A stretch of DNA of 64,000 bases from Deltaproteobacteria bacterium (GCA_021824175.1 JAKALP010000015.1:1-64000), one strand, 5' to 3'; counted from the first letter of the stretch, positions 1 to 8,884 are shown. Program-made: numbers and translations. The notes: generated from the letters alone by a model not told the origin.

Positions 1-165
1 GACGCCGGTGCCCACACCGACCCCGACGCCAGTTCCTACACCTACTCCGACGCCGGTGCCCACACCGACCCCGACGCCAGTTCCTACGCCTACTCCGACG
101 CCGGTGCCCACACCGACCCCGACGCCAGTTCCTACGCCTACTCCGACGCCGGTGCCTACCGTTCC
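1..165 (+). repeat. 48-bp tandem repeat encoding a Pro/Thr stalk
   Basis: Three nearly perfect copies of a 48-bp unit start at 1, 49 and 97, followed by a partial copy at 145. Each unit encodes 16 residues of alternating Pro and Thr with Val insertions. The unit length is a multiple of three, so copy-number change would lengthen or shorten the stalk without breaking the frame. The array runs off the left edge of the window, so its full length is unknown. Confidence 0.95.
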
Positions 166-1240
166 CGCTACACCGACCAACGTCCAGGCCACTGGCATTT
201 CCTCCGGCCGGACCGATATTCAGGTGACCTGGAATGCTTCAGCAGGCGCCACGGATTACAACGTCTACCGAGCTGTTTGGGAAGAAAATGCCACCTATGA
301 ACTAGTGGCCAATGTCAGCACCAATTCGTTCGTATTCACGCAAGACTGGGATACCGATGTCTACTCACAAATCGGTGATACTCCGGCCATGGCGCCAACT
401 GCCACTTGTGCGGATAGAGCGACCTACGCTGCCGCGCTGAGAGCCTACCGCACGCAAGCAATCCCTGTCCTGTTCAACTTCAAGGCGCCGGCCTTCTTCA
501 AGGTCGAGGCTTGTAATGGCCAGGGTTGCAGTGATCAGAGCGCCAGTGCTGCCGGTCAGGCCGGATTTATTCACACGCAAGCATTCTCCGAAGTGGCCCA
601 GATGATCGTTCCGGGCTGGGGCATGCCGAGTCTGCTCATGCTGGCCGATTCTCCGCCGGGTGCTCAGGCACTGGGCTGGGGCGGTATGGACATCTGCGCC
701 GCCGGCGGCGGCATGGCCATGGGCCGTGTCAATGCCTCAACCATTTCAGTCGATCTGTGGTGGGAAAACTATCGTGAAGCCTGGGGCGCCGAACATCCCA
801 ACGCCATCTTCTATTCACAGGGCTGGGCAGGCGGCGATCAGAATGCACTCCAAGCTGCGCTTTACGGTGTTGTCACGGTTGCCGGTGAGTTCGACGTGAG
901 CGAGGGTGCCATGAACGCCCATATCTTCATGTATACGTATATCGGCGGATCATCGGGTAACCCCAATATGGGGTACCTGACCGTAACTTACAACGGCGTA
1001 CCCTATCAGTTCTCGCTGCCAGTACAGCCGCGTACGGGCGAAGCGGTTGCCGATCCTCCGGCGCCGGTGACCATGGTTGACGCGGATCACTACACCAAGG
1101 TGAAAAGCCCGGCTGCCTATCCGACGCCTTTCACAGCGGCGCCGGCAGGCCTGCACTGCACGCCGATTCCTTCGGATGTGGGCCAATGCAACCGCATTGC
1201 CACGCCGCAGCCGACACGGCCGGCCTGGGTTACGCCATAA
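2..1240 (+). CDS. Pro/Thr-stalk surface protein with FN3-like module, 5' end cut
   Basis: The reading frame is open to the left edge, so this is the C-terminal 412 residues of a longer protein whose start lies outside the window. Residues 1-55 are a Pro/Thr/Val stalk. Next comes a module resembling fibronectin type III (a DIQVTW strand, then YNVYR), then about 250 residues that I do not recognise, with conserved Cys in [12 protein letters not shown] and LHCTPIP. It is almost identical from the FN3-like module to the C terminus to the protein at 3771-5537, so that lipoprotein predicts what the missing N terminus looks like. The role is unknown. A surface-exposed lipoprotein with an extended stalk is an inference from the paralogue. 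Confidence 0.85.
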   Translation, partial: TPVPTPTPTPVPTPTPTPVPTPTPTPVPTPTPTPVPTPTPTPVPTPTPTPVPTVPATPTNVQATGISSGRTDIQVTWNASAGATDYNVYRAVWEENATYELVANVSTNSFVFTQDWDTDVYSQIGDTPAMAPTATCADRATYAAALRAYRTQAIPVLFNFKAPAFFKVEACNGQGCSDQSASAAGQAGFIHTQAFSEVAQMIVPGWGMPSLLMLADSPPGAQALGWGGMDICAAGGGMAMGRVNASTISVDLWWENYREAWGAEHPNAIFYSQGWAGGDQNALQAALYGVVTVAGEFDVSEGAMNAHIFMYTYIGGSSGNPNMGYLTVTYNGVPYQFSLPVQPRTGEAVADPPAPVTMVDADHYTKVKSPAAYPTPFTAAPAGLHCTPIPSDVGQCNRIATPQPTRPAWVTP

Positions 1241-1781
1241 CGCAACAGAGTCGTAGTGCCATAATATAAACCTTAAAAACCCAAGCCCCCGCCATGGGGG
1301 CTTGGGTTCAATCCCAAAGGATGATGACCGCGCAAAGCGCCTGAAATGCCGCTTGAAGAGGTTTCAAAAAGTAAACGGTTTCGAAATCGACGGTTCAGAC
1401 GCTTTGGGAGATCATCGACCATCAAATTGAAGAAGTGAAATGGTCATGCGTATGGACATTGCCCGCTCGGCCGAGCGGCCGTGCTATGGATGAAAAGTCC
1501 GCTGCGTTACCACCTCCTGCTGAAATGGCTATTTGTGAAGGCCCCCATGTCTGTAAGAAATAGATATTCTTCCTCCGGGGTGCCCACTTAATAAAGATTC
1601 GCGCTCTATGAACTGGTGAGTTGCTTTAAACGCCGGTTAATTAATTGCTATCGCACTATCTTCTTCGCTGAATCATTGCGGCGTTGGTAAGCCGTTTTCA
1701 ATGTGGGCCTGGCACATTCTTCAAACTATCCGGTGGCCCCATCGTTCATTTCATCTCACTTAAGGAGGATAGGTGGAAAGA
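1241..1781. other. Gap with duplicated 3' flank
   Basis: The first roughly 150 bp, including the hairpin at 1278-1308 and a following stretch containing CGCGCAAAGCGC, match the sequence after the third paralogue (5538-5690) with scattered changes. This shows that the gene duplication carried its 3' flank along. From about 1390 to 1760 I see no gene or clear structure. A Shine-Dalgarno AAGGAGG lies at 1762-1768. Confidence 0.6.
1278..1308 (+). terminator. Strong hairpin after first stalk protein
   Basis: A perfect 13-bp stem (AACCCAAGCCCCC and its complement) with a 5-nt loop lies 38 bp after the stop codon. No U-run follows. The same hairpin occurs after the third paralogue at 5573-5603, so it was duplicated with the gene. 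Confidence 0.75.
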
Positions 1782-3197
1782 ATGAATAATAGGCTGAAGT
1801 ATTTGTTTATGGTGGGGTGTGTGCTGGCCCTGGCTGGCTGCCTGGAAGTTACGCCGAAGACAAGTACGCTTACCTTGCAGTCCGGCCAATCCCAGGCCTT
1901 TACGGCGCAAAGTAATCTGAAAGCCGCTGAAATCATATGGAAGCTCGATGGCGCGGCCGTAGCTTCCGGCCAAGCGTACAGTTATTTCGCGGCCAACAAC
2001 GGCGCTACGCCAGTCACCCATGTGTTAGTGGTCAAGGAGCAATTGACGGGCACCATACTGCCCGGCGACAGCGCGACCTGGACCATCCAGGACCTGCCGG
2101 CGCCCACGCCCACGCCGGTTCCCGGTGTGCCCACGAGCGTACAAGCCACAGATATGGATTCGGGGCGCACCGATATCCAGGTGACTTGGGAAGCAGTCCC
2201 CGGCGCGGACTACTACAACATTTACCGCGCCGTCTGGGAAGAAGATGCCGCCTACGAGCTGGTGGGCAATGCCAGTAGCAATTCGTTCGTATTTGCACAG
2301 AACTGGGATACCGATGTCTATTCACAGATTGGTGATATGCCGGCTATGGCACCTAAAGCTGATTGCACGGCCAGGGCGGCCTTTGCCAAGGAATTGGAAT
2401 CGTACCGCGAAAGAGCGCTGCCCTACTTGTTCAATTTTAAAGCCCCGGCCTTTTTCAAGGTCCAGGCTTGTAATGCCCAGGGCTGCAGCGCGCTGAGCGC
2501 TGCCGATGCCGGCCAGGCCGAGTTTGTTCATACGTCTGATTTTTCCGAAGTGGCTCAGATAGTGATCCCTTTGTGGAGTTATCCGGCCTTGAAGGCTCTG
2601 GCGGATGTGCCTTTGGCGAACTACATAATTGTGAACTCTTGGTGTGGCGTCGATGTGTGCGGCCCCGGCGGCGGCATATTCATGGCACGGCTGAACATGC
2701 AATCGCAGAGTCCTCAAGCCGACATCTACTATGAAAATTACAATGATGCATGGGAACTGCATCCAGCAGCGAAGTTCCAGGTTCAAGGCTATATCGGGGG
2801 TATTCAAATAGTAAACGCGCTCTGCCTTTGCATTACCAGGACCCAACTCTCTGGAGAGTCGGATGTCAGCATGGGCGCACTTGACGCCCATCTTTTTACC
2901 TGGGTGCAGTTAGGCAATTGGGGGAATTATGACAACGAAGGCTACGCCACCATCACCTATAAAGGCCAAGCCTACCAATTCTCTATCCCCATGCAACCTA
3001 GAACGGGCGAAATGGCGGCCGACCCGCCGGCCCCCATCACTCCGTTTAGAGATGACGCGCAGTATACGGTCAGTCGATTAAATACGCCATATCCGATACC
3101 TTTTGCCGAGCAGCCGCCATCGTCGGGATGTCAGCATTGCCTGCCGGGTGCTCCAGCAGAGGTGATCTGCAATCGAATCCTCGGATCGCAACCATAA
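1782..3197 (+). CDS. Lipoprotein with FN3-like module, divergent paralogue
   Basis: The protein has 471 residues from ATG 1782; a GTG at 1773 would add three residues. AAGGAGG at 1762-1768 serves either start. The N terminus is a lipoprotein signal peptide with the lipobox LAGC, so the Cys near residue 20 should be lipidated. It lacks the long Pro/Thr stalk of its neighbours, with only a short PTPTPVPG linker near residue 110. It then has the same FN3-like module (DIQVTW, YNIYR) and the same roughly 250-residue C-terminal region with conserved Cys. It is clearly older than the 1/3 duplication because identity to the others is much lower. Function is unknown; envelope location is well supported. 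Confidence 0.85.
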   Translation: MNNRLKYLFMVGCVLALAGCLEVTPKTSTLTLQSGQSQAFTAQSNLKAAEIIWKLDGAAVASGQAYSYFAANNGATPVTHVLVVKEQLTGTILPGDSATWTIQDLPAPTPTPVPGVPTSVQATDMDSGRTDIQVTWEAVPGADYYNIYRAVWEEDAAYELVGNASSNSFVFAQNWDTDVYSQIGDMPAMAPKADCTARAAFAKELESYRERALPYLFNFKAPAFFKVQACNAQGCSALSAADAGQAEFVHTSDFSEVAQIVIPLWSYPALKALADVPLANYIIVNSWCGVDVCGPGGGIFMARLNMQSQSPQADIYYENYNDAWELHPAAKFQVQGYIGGIQIVNALCLCITRTQLSGESDVSMGALDAHLFTWVQLGNWGNYDNEGYATITYKGQAYQFSIPMQPRTGEMAADPPAPITPFRDDAQYTVSRLNTPYPIPFAEQPPSSGCQHCLPGAPAEVICNRILGSQP

Positions 3198-3770
3198 CTT
3201 ATTGCAGCTCAGAGGTGTTGTTTTAAGCAAGGTGGCGAGGCCTTTGGGCCTCACCACAATCAATTTAAGGGAGGTGCGCGCGGGGCACCATTGAGGATTC
3301 GATCTTTTTTAATTAATCATGTTGTTAATTTTAATTGACCCATGCAGCCAAATACGATACTGACGTGTCATTCTATCTTCTGCGGATTCAGATGTATTGC
3401 CAGGATAAGAGCTACCTTCCAAGACCTTGTACGAATCCGCGCTCTATCTTCGACCGCTTAAATTTTCAACAATAACCGCACCACGTGTAAAGGTTCTACG
3501 TCATTTTTTTGTGATTGAAGCAACCTCAATCAGTGGATTTATACATGGCCCCGGCAGCAATAGTGTGGCTGTTGTAAGCGATTCATCCGCATTAGAAGAG
3601 AATTGTTGTAAAAAGTGAAGAGACTTCCTGACTTCTCCCCCCCCTCGGCGGTTTTGAGCAGCGCGATTGCCGGTCTAACATGCATTTGAATGGCTTTAGG
3701 GCTGTCTTTTCAAGGAGTTTTTTCCTGGAAAGACTTTAACACCATAACCGCAGAACAAAAGGAGGAAGTG
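3198..3770. other. Gap before third paralogue: hairpin and inverted 12-mer
   Basis: A hairpin at 3231-3257 (GAGGCC, loop TTTG, GGCCTC, with flanking pairing) follows gene two and may terminate it, although no U-run follows. At 3359-3370 lies ACTGACGTGTCA, whose core TGAC-GT-GTCA is an inverted repeat. The same 12-mer recurs before the esterase gene at 9134-9145. The remainder shows no convincing gene; a short open frame at 3427-3618 has no recognisable features or ribosome-binding site. GGAGG lies before ATG 3771. Confidence 0.5.
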
Positions 3771-5537
3771 ATGCAACGAGTGGTTAAGTATCTATTGTTT
3801 ATGTTATTGGCATTGGTCGTATCAGGCTGTATCAATGAGTACTCACCCAAGGACCCCGTGGTTATCTTAAAACCCGGGCAGAGCCAGACTTTTACAGCCC
3901 ACAGCAATAATCCCAAGGCCCACCTGGAGTGGATTCTTGATCATGCCAAGGTGGCCCAAAATCAAGGTTCCTACACTTTTACGGCTGAACAGATCACCGA
4001 CGGAAAACCCCATATCCATTGGCTGACCGTAATAGAGATCAGAGATACAAAGCTCAAAATGGGCCTTGATGAAAAGCTCTCAGATTCAGTGAAGTGGAAG
4101 ATCGTCGTCATGCCGCCTGTAACGCCAACGCCAACGCCGACGCCACCACCGCCTACACCGACGCCAACCCCGACACCTACACCAACGCCGACGCCACCAC
4201 CGCCTACACCGACGCCAACCCCGACACCTACACCAACGCCGACGCCACCACCGCCTACACCGACGCCAACCCCGACACCTACACCAACGCCGACGCCAAC
4301 CCCAACCCCAACTCCAACACCTACACCGACGCCGACCCCAACTCCAACTCCAACACCTACACCGACGCCAACGCCTACTCCAACTCCGACGCCCACTCCG
4401 ACGCCAACGCCCACTCCGACGCCCACGCCTACACCGACGCCGACCCCGACTCCTTCTATTCCAGCAGTACCGACCAACGTCCAGGCCACAGGCATCTCTT
4501 CCGGTCGGACCGATATTCAGGTAACCTGGAATGCTTCGGCAGGTGCTACCGACTACAACGTGTACCGTGCGATCTGGGAAGAAAATGCTACCTACGAGCT
4601 GGTGGCCAATGTCAGCACCAATTCCTTTGTCTTCGCGCAAGACTGGGATACCGATGTCTATTCGCAGATCGGCGATACCCCGGCCATGGCGCCGGATGCT
4701 TCTTGTACGGATAGGGCAACCTATTCCGCTGCGCTGAGAGCCTATCGCACGCAAGTGATCCCTGTCCTGTTCAACTTCAAGGCACCGGCCTTCTTCAAGG
4801 TCGAGGCTTGTAATGGCCAGGGTTGCAGTGATCAAAGCGCCAGTGCTGCCGGTCAGGCTGGATTCATCCACACTCAGAGTTTCTCCGAAGTGGCCCAGAT
4901 GATCGTTCCGGGCTGGGGCATGCCGAGCCTGCTCATGTTGTCCGACTCGCCGCCGGGTGCTCAGGCACTGGGCTGGGGAGGCATGGACATTTGCGGCGCC
5001 GGGGGCGGTATGGCCATGGGCCGAGTCAATCCTGTAACCATTTCAGTGGATCTCTGGTGGGAAAATTACACCGAGGCCTGGGGCGCCGTACATCCCAACG
5101 CCACGTTCTATTCCCAGGGCTGGGCAGGCGGCGATCAGAATGCACTCAACGCCGCACTTTACGGGATTGTCACGGTTGCCGGCGAGTTCGACGTGAGCGA
5201 GGGTGCCATGAATGCCCATATCTTCATGTATACCTATATCGGTGGAACATCGGGCAACCCCAATTACGGGTACCTAACCGTGACCTACAATGGCGTACCT
5301 TATCAGTTCTCGCTGCCAGTGCAGCCGCGTGCGGGCGAAGCGGTTGCCGATCCTCCGGCGCCGGTGACTGAAGTTGACTCGGCTCACTATATCACTGAAG
5401 CAAATCCATCTGCCTATCCGACGCCTTTCACAGCGGCGCCGGGAGGCCTGCACTGCACGCCGATACCTGCGGATGTGGGCCAATGCAACCGCATTGCCAC
5501 GCCGCAGCCGACACGGCCAAGCTGGGTCACGCCATAA
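3771..5537 (+). CDS. Lipoprotein with 115-residue Pro/Thr stalk and FN3-like module
   Basis: The chosen start is ATG 3771, with GGAGGAAG just upstream, giving 588 residues. The frame is open further upstream, but that would put 27 non-signal residues in front. Residues 1-21 form a lipoprotein signal peptide with lipobox VSGC. Residues about 25-115 match the N-terminal domain of the protein at 1782 (GQSQ-FTA motif). Residues about 116-230 are almost pure Pro/Thr with PPPP interruptions. An FN3-like module and a roughly 250-residue Cys-containing domain follow. The C-terminal region is nearly identical to the cut gene at 2-1240. The likely product is a surface-displayed domain on an extended stalk. 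The ligand or role cannot be told from sequence. Confidence 0.87.
   Translation: MQRVVKYLLFMLLALVVSGCINEYSPKDPVVILKPGQSQTFTAHSNNPKAHLEWILDHAKVAQNQGSYTFTAEQITDGKPHIHWLTVIEIRDTKLKMGLDEKLSDSVKWKIVVMPPVTPTPTPTPPPPTPTPTPTPTPTPTPPPPTPTPTPTPTPTPTPPPPTPTPTPTPTPTPTPTPTPTPTPTPTPTPTPTPTPTPTPTPTPTPTPTPTPTPTPTPTPTPTPTPTPSIPAVPTNVQATGISSGRTDIQVTWNASAGATDYNVYRAIWEENATYELVANVSTNSFVFAQDWDTDVYSQIGDTPAMAPDASCTDRATYSAALRAYRTQVIPVLFNFKAPAFFKVEACNGQGCSDQSASAAGQAGFIHTQSFSEVAQMIVPGWGMPSLLMLSDSPPGAQALGWGGMDICGAGGGMAMGRVNPVTISVDLWWENYTEAWGAVHPNATFYSQGWAGGDQNALNAALYGIVTVAGEFDVSEGAMNAHIFMYTYIGGTSGNPNYGYLTVTYNGVPYQFSLPVQPRAGEAVADPPAPVTEVDSAHYITEANPSAYPTPFTAAPGGLHCTPIPADVGQCNRIATPQPTRPSWVTP
4116..4460 (+). repeat. Tandem repeats encoding Pro/Thr stalk
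   Basis: About three copies of a 51-bp unit (containing CCACCACCGCCT) are followed by degenerate 6-bp iterations of ACNCCN. All units are multiples of three, so copy-number change keeps the frame. The array differs in unit length and sequence from the 48-bp array at 1-165, although the domains they carry are nearly identical. Confidence 0.92.
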
Positions 5538-5957
5538 CGTAACAGCGTCTTAGTGCATAATATAAACCCTAAAACCCAAGCCCCCACCCTGGGGGCTTGG
5601 GTTCTTACCCCAGACCGGATAATGATCGCGCAAAGCGCTGGAAATGTCGCTTAAAGAAATTCCCGGAAGTAAAAAGAGTCTTGGCCATTCATGGTATGGC
5701 CGTAGGCAGTTATAGAGGTAGTGTTCTGATGAAGGAAAAGGATGGAACTTGCTTAGAGGCGTTGTTGTTAGCGATCCCCAAGAGCATAGGGCCACGCTAC
5801 CTTAGAAAAGACACTTAGCCCATAAACCTGTATTGAGATGGCTTTTTAATAGTGATTCTCCCGCCATACAGCAAAAAGAATCTGCGAAGCTGAGCGAGAG
5901 GAAGCAATAATTTCTTCTCGGTTGAATAAGCCCCCCAACTCGCTCAGTCCGTTGATT
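5538..5957. other. Gap with second copy of the duplicated 3' flank
   Basis: The first 150 bp match 1241-1390. The rest, to the end of the converging DUF1573 gene, has only short open frames without ribosome-binding sites or recognisable content. Confidence 0.5.
5573..5603 (+). terminator. Strong hairpin after third stalk protein
   Basis: A 13-bp perfect stem with a 5-nt loop lies 35 bp after the stop. It is the duplicate of the hairpin at 1278-1308, with only the loop changed (ACCCT instead of GCCAT). Confidence 0.75.
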
Positions 5958-6740
5958 TTATCTATGTGGGTTTGCGACGATATTGCAATAGACAGGAACC
6001 CGGATGGCCGGGCAATCCTCAAGATCTGTTTCCAGAAAAAGAAGATCTCCCGCGCGTTCCACCTTCTGTGAATCACAGGTGACCGTCAGCACATAGCCTT
6101 TCTTGGGTTGTTTGTCTTTTCCCTGCGGCTTCAATGCCCAGTGGAACATTTCATTGCTACGGTTGGCCTTGACACTCTTGATACCAAAACGCTGTCCCTT
6201 ATACGGCGTAATGCGCACCTGCTGGGAAAGATTCTGATCTCCCTGCCGGCCGACGATTCTTACTTGTACCGGCGAAATCTCATAGAGCGGCTCGATTTGG
6301 CCGGCTACGACTAAATCGATGGCTGGGGCTTGGGGATCATTTGTTTTGACATTGAAGTGCTTGTTGAATTTTTGGCCCCATGCATGTTGAGTGTCCACCA
6401 CAACGCTGATTTTATCCTTGCCGCCGGGGGGAATCTGCCCCGGATTTGTGGCCACGGAGCAATTGCAATGGGCTTCCACGCCTTCTATAACCAGAGTGGC
6501 TTGGCCCTGATTTTCGACCACGAAATCATGCTTGATCTTGGTTCCCTCCATCACCGGGTCGAAGTTGTATTCTGGCTCAGGAAAGAACGCTCTGGGGACT
6601 TTGGCTTCGTTTGCTTCTTTTTCAGTACCGGCCCATACAGCGCTGTGAAACAGGTTAGAATTAGATGAAGGACCTAAAATAATTCCCATCGCCAACCATA
6701 GGGCAGTGAAAACAATTGCCTTAATCCTTACTTTTTGCAT
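5958..6740 (-). CDS. DUF1573-domain exported protein
   Basis: The protein has 260 residues from ATG 6740, which has AAAGGAG eight bases upstream. A longer in-frame start would add 13 residues without a ribosome-binding site. An N-terminal hydrophobic segment of about 20 residues is a likely signal peptide. The region F-DPV-EGT--KH-F-VENQG, followed by HCNCS and P-GQIPPGGK, is the DUF1573 signature, an immunoglobulin-like fold. The usual motif is CGCT, here CNCS. A second beta-rich half follows. The role of the family is unknown. The gene converges on the lipoprotein genes to its left. Confidence 0.8.
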   Translation of the reverse strand: MQKVRIKAIVFTALWLAMGIILGPSSNSNLFHSAVWAGTEKEANEAKVPRAFFPEPEYNFDPVMEGTKIKHDFVVENQGQATLVIEGVEAHCNCSVATNPGQIPPGGKDKISVVVDTQHAWGQKFNKHFNVKTNDPQAPAIDLVVAGQIEPLYEISPVQVRIVGRQGDQNLSQQVRITPYKGQRFGIKSVKANRSNEMFHWALKPQGKDKQPKKGYVLTVTCDSQKVERAGDLLFLETDLEDCPAIRVPVYCNIVANPHR

Positions 6741-6859
6741 GCACCATCTCCTTTGAAGCCTCTGTTTGTTTATCTTCATATTTAGTGCCCTTGCGGGGTA
6801 ATGTCAATAAATCGAGCGCCGCAGACAGGGAAGAAATTTGGGGGGCTTTTGGGGCTTTT

Positions 6860-6920
6860 GGGGACGCTGTTGACTATTAGCACTTATTGAGATACTCCTT
6901 TGTTTAAAAAAATAAAATGA
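6860..6920 (+). repeat. Relic left end of the RAYT element
   Basis: GGGGACGCTGTTGACTAT at 6860-6877 and the following 40 bp match the left end of the intact element at 7818-7874 with about six mismatches in 56 bases. No transposase sequence follows, so this is a solo end or decayed copy. Together with the right end at 8867-8884 it brackets the toxin-antitoxin pair. The remainder of 6741-7090 includes three degenerate copies of GGCTCCCTTTCTC at 7003-7062 and no gene. Confidence 0.8.
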
Positions 6921-7090
6921 CAATGGCCTAAGAAAAGATAGGAAGAATAGACACCGGCCAATGCCGGCTATTGAAGAAAAAAGAAGATGAAAAGAAAAAG
7001 TGGCTCCCTCTGCTCGGAAACCCCGGCTCCCTTTCTCACCGAAGAAAATGGCTCCCTTTCTCGGCGGCGCTAACATTTTACTTGATAATT

Positions 7091-7106
7091 ATATCATTCG
7101 TGATAT
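7091..7106. promoter_or_regulatory. Candidate HigA operator
   Basis: ATATCA-TTCG-TGATAT is a perfect inverted repeat ten bases before the toxin start codon. It follows TGATAAT at 7083-7089, a plausible -10 box. Antitoxins with an XRE fold usually autorepress by binding such palindromes. The assignment is an inference from position. Confidence 0.5.
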
Positions 7107-7115
7107 GTTAGCCCC

Positions 7116-7463
7116 ATGGAAAATGAAGTGATTGTGCTGGATAAAGCCGAGTCTTTCATCGAAAGATTACCCGTTAAGTTCCAAGCCAAAACTTACTGGA
7201 CGTTGCAGTTGCTTGAGAGATTCGGCTCCCAATTGAAAGAACCTTATACGAAAAGCATCAAAGGTTATAAGAAACTCAAAGAGTTAAGAGTCAAGTTCGG
7301 CAGTGACATTAACCGGTTGTTTTACTTTCAATATGATGCGCGAATATTTGTCGTGACCTCCGGCTACATCAAGAAAACCCAAAAGCTTGAGAAGCAGGAG
7401 ATCGAAAGGGCCTACAAATTAATGAGTAGGTATATTGAGGAGCGAAAGAATGAAGACACTTAA
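7116..7463 (+). CDS. higB: RelE/HigB-type mRNA interferase toxin
   Basis: The protein has 115 residues. The layout fits the phage-derived Gp49-like/HigB toxin family: an N-terminal helix pair, then KPYTKSIKGYKKLKELRVKFG-like core strands (here EPYTKSIKG, KELRVKF), IFVVTSGYIKKTQKL and a helical C terminus. Such toxins cut mRNA at ribosomes. No good ribosome-binding site precedes ATG 7116 and the leader after the candidate -10 is very short, so a leaderless-like start is possible. It overlaps the antitoxin gene by 14 bases, and toxin-first order is typical of higBA. Base composition is more AT-rich than flanking genes, consistent with transfer. Confidence 0.85.
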   Translation: MENEVIVLDKAESFIERLPVKFQAKTYWTLQLLERFGSQLKEPYTKSIKGYKKLKELRVKFGSDINRLFYFQYDARIFVVTSGYIKKTQKLEKQEIERAYKLMSRYIEERKNEDT

Positions 7464-7737
7464 AAGTATTATTGATAAAAAAATGGAGAACAGAGAGTTC
7501 CGCGAGGCCTTTGATGAATATGAAAAGGAGTTCCAAATCGCCCAGAAAATTATTCAACTGCGAAAGAAATCCGGGATGACACAGAGCGAGCTTGCTAAGA
7601 AAGCAAATACATCCCAATCCGCCATCGCCCGATTGGAGTCCGGTGAGCACCACAACATCACTTTGGCATTTCTGCACAAGGTCTGTAACGCCATGAATAT
7701 CATTCCCGAAATTCGATTCAAAAAAACAGGACTGTAG
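7450..7737 (+). CDS. higA: HigA-type antitoxin with XRE helix-turn-helix
   Basis: The protein has 95 residues from ATG 7450, inside the end of the toxin gene, with GAGGAGCG just upstream. This overlap suggests translational coupling. Residues about 33-80 form an XRE helix-turn-helix (KKSGMTQSELAKKANTSQSAI, RLESG). The acidic N-terminal helical stretch is the probable toxin-binding part. It would neutralise the upstream toxin and repress the pair from the palindrome at 7091-7106. Confidence 0.87.
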   Translation: MKTLKSIIDKKMENREFREAFDEYEKEFQIAQKIIQLRKKSGMTQSELAKKANTSQSAIARLESGEHHNITLAFLHKVCNAMNIIPEIRFKKTGL

Positions 7738-7817
7738 CTCAATGCGGTTTTGGCCTTATGTCCTTTTTGTTTTTCGTTTTGCTATGCCATCGGCAATTCT
7801 GTTTTGCGCGGGTTTTT

Positions 7818-8884
7818 GGGGACGTTGTTGACTATTTACACTTATTGAGATACTCTTCTGTTTGAAAAAATAATAAAGGAAACGACATGCCAAGACACGC
7901 CCGATTGGATGCCCCTGGGACACTGCACCATGTCATTGTTCGCGGTATCGAGAAACGAAAGATCGTCGATGATGATCAAGATCGCGGCGAGTTTATCGAA
8001 AGATTAGGGGAAATATCGCAGATCACCCAGACTGTGATTTACGCCTGGTCCTTGATGACCAATCACGCACATATCTTATTGCGCAGCGGCACCGCCGGGT
8101 TGCCGTCATTCATGCGCAAACTGTTAACGGGCTATGCCGGTTATTATAACCGGCGCCACAACCGGCATGGGCACCTGTTCCAGAACCGCTACAAATCTAT
8201 TGTCGTAGAAGAAGACGCTTATTTTAAAGAGCTGGTCCGATATATCCATTTGAATCCGCTGCGCGCAAAGATGGTTGAGTCCATTGCGTCGCTGGATCAA
8301 TACCCGTGGAGCGGCCACAGCAGCATCATGGGCCATAGTGCTCATGACTGGCATGATGCGGTTTTTGTATTGAATTGGTTTGGCAAACGGATGCGCGATG
8401 CGCGGTTGGCTTATCGAGATTTTGTTGAGAAGGGGATTGCGATGGGCCGCCAGCCGGCCTTAGTCGGCGGCGGGTTGGTAAGATCGGCAGGGGGGTGGGC
8501 GGAGGTCAAGGCATTGCGGCGCATCGGTACGAAGGAGAAAGGAGATGAGCGGATTTTAGGCGGCGGAGATTTTGTATCGCATGTCTTGAGCGAAGCCGAC
8601 TTGTCAAAGAAGTATCGGCTGGCAAACCTCGACAGAGAGAAAGCGGCGTTGGAATTAATTGAACAATGCTGTCAGGAGAATGGTATTTCTTTTCAAGCCC
8701 TGAGCGGAGGCAGCCGGGTGCGCCAGGTCTCCAAGGCCCGGCATGAGCTGTCATGGCGATTGACCGAGGAATTGGGATTATCGTTCGCTGAAATTGCAAG
8801 ACTTCTGGGCGTTTCAACATCAGCGGTGGCCAAGGTAATAATTGAGAAGAGGATAAATAAGTAATAATAGTCAACAACGTCCCC
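7818..8884 (+). mobile_element. IS200-like RAYT element with 18-bp inverted ends
   Basis: GGGGACGTTGTTGACTAT at 7818-7835 and its exact reverse complement at 8867-8884 flank a single Y1 transposase gene. Inverted ends on a single-strand (HUH) transposase gene are typical of REP-associated tyrosine transposase units rather than of classical IS200. No target-site duplication is expected or seen. The right end begins three bases after the stop codon. Confidence 0.88.
7887..8864 (+). CDS. REP-associated tyrosine transposase (Y1/HUH) with C-terminal HTH
   Basis: The protein has 325 residues. Residues 1-150 are the Y1 transposase domain: PRxARLDxPGTLHHVI start, the metal-binding HUH motif in NHAHILL (near residue 60), and the GYAGYYNRRHNRHGHLFQ block (near 90-107) that carries the candidate catalytic tyrosines. 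RYIHLNPLRA follows. The C terminus (about 275-320) is a helix-turn-helix (LSFAEIARLLGVSTSAVAKV), as in the long deltaproteobacterial members. AAAGGAAACGAC precedes the start. All catalytic landmarks are present, so the gene may be functional. It presumably acts on its own inverted ends. Confidence 0.92.
   Translation: MPRHARLDAPGTLHHVIVRGIEKRKIVDDDQDRGEFIERLGEISQITQTVIYAWSLMTNHAHILLRSGTAGLPSFMRKLLTGYAGYYNRRHNRHGHLFQNRYKSIVVEEDAYFKELVRYIHLNPLRAKMVESIASLDQYPWSGHSSIMGHSAHDWHDAVFVLNWFGKRMRDARLAYRDFVEKGIAMGRQPALVGGGLVRSAGGWAEVKALRRIGTKEKGDERILGGGDFVSHVLSEADLSKKYRLANLDREKAALELIEQCCQENGISFQALSGGSRVRQVSKARHELSWRLTEELGLSFAEIARLLGVSTSAVAKVIIEKRINK

Noticed and set aside
1706-1725. TGGCAC resembling a sigma54 -24 box before the second lipoprotein
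   Set aside because: The -12 GC element is missing at the needed spacing.
3427-3618. 63-codon open frame in the gap
   Set aside because: It has no ribosome-binding site, no recognisable sequence and no homology to the neighbouring paralogues.
3971-4495. Minus-strand frame rich in Val-Gly repeats
   Set aside because: It is the reverse complement of the Pro/Thr array and has no start context. The same holds for the Arg/Trp-rich frame at 4086-4871 and the Asn/Asp/Thr-rich frame at 4094-4714.
5597-5818. 73-codon open frame after the third lipoprotein
   Set aside because: It starts inside the terminator hairpin and overlaps the duplicated non-coding flank; its counterpart after the first copy is not open.
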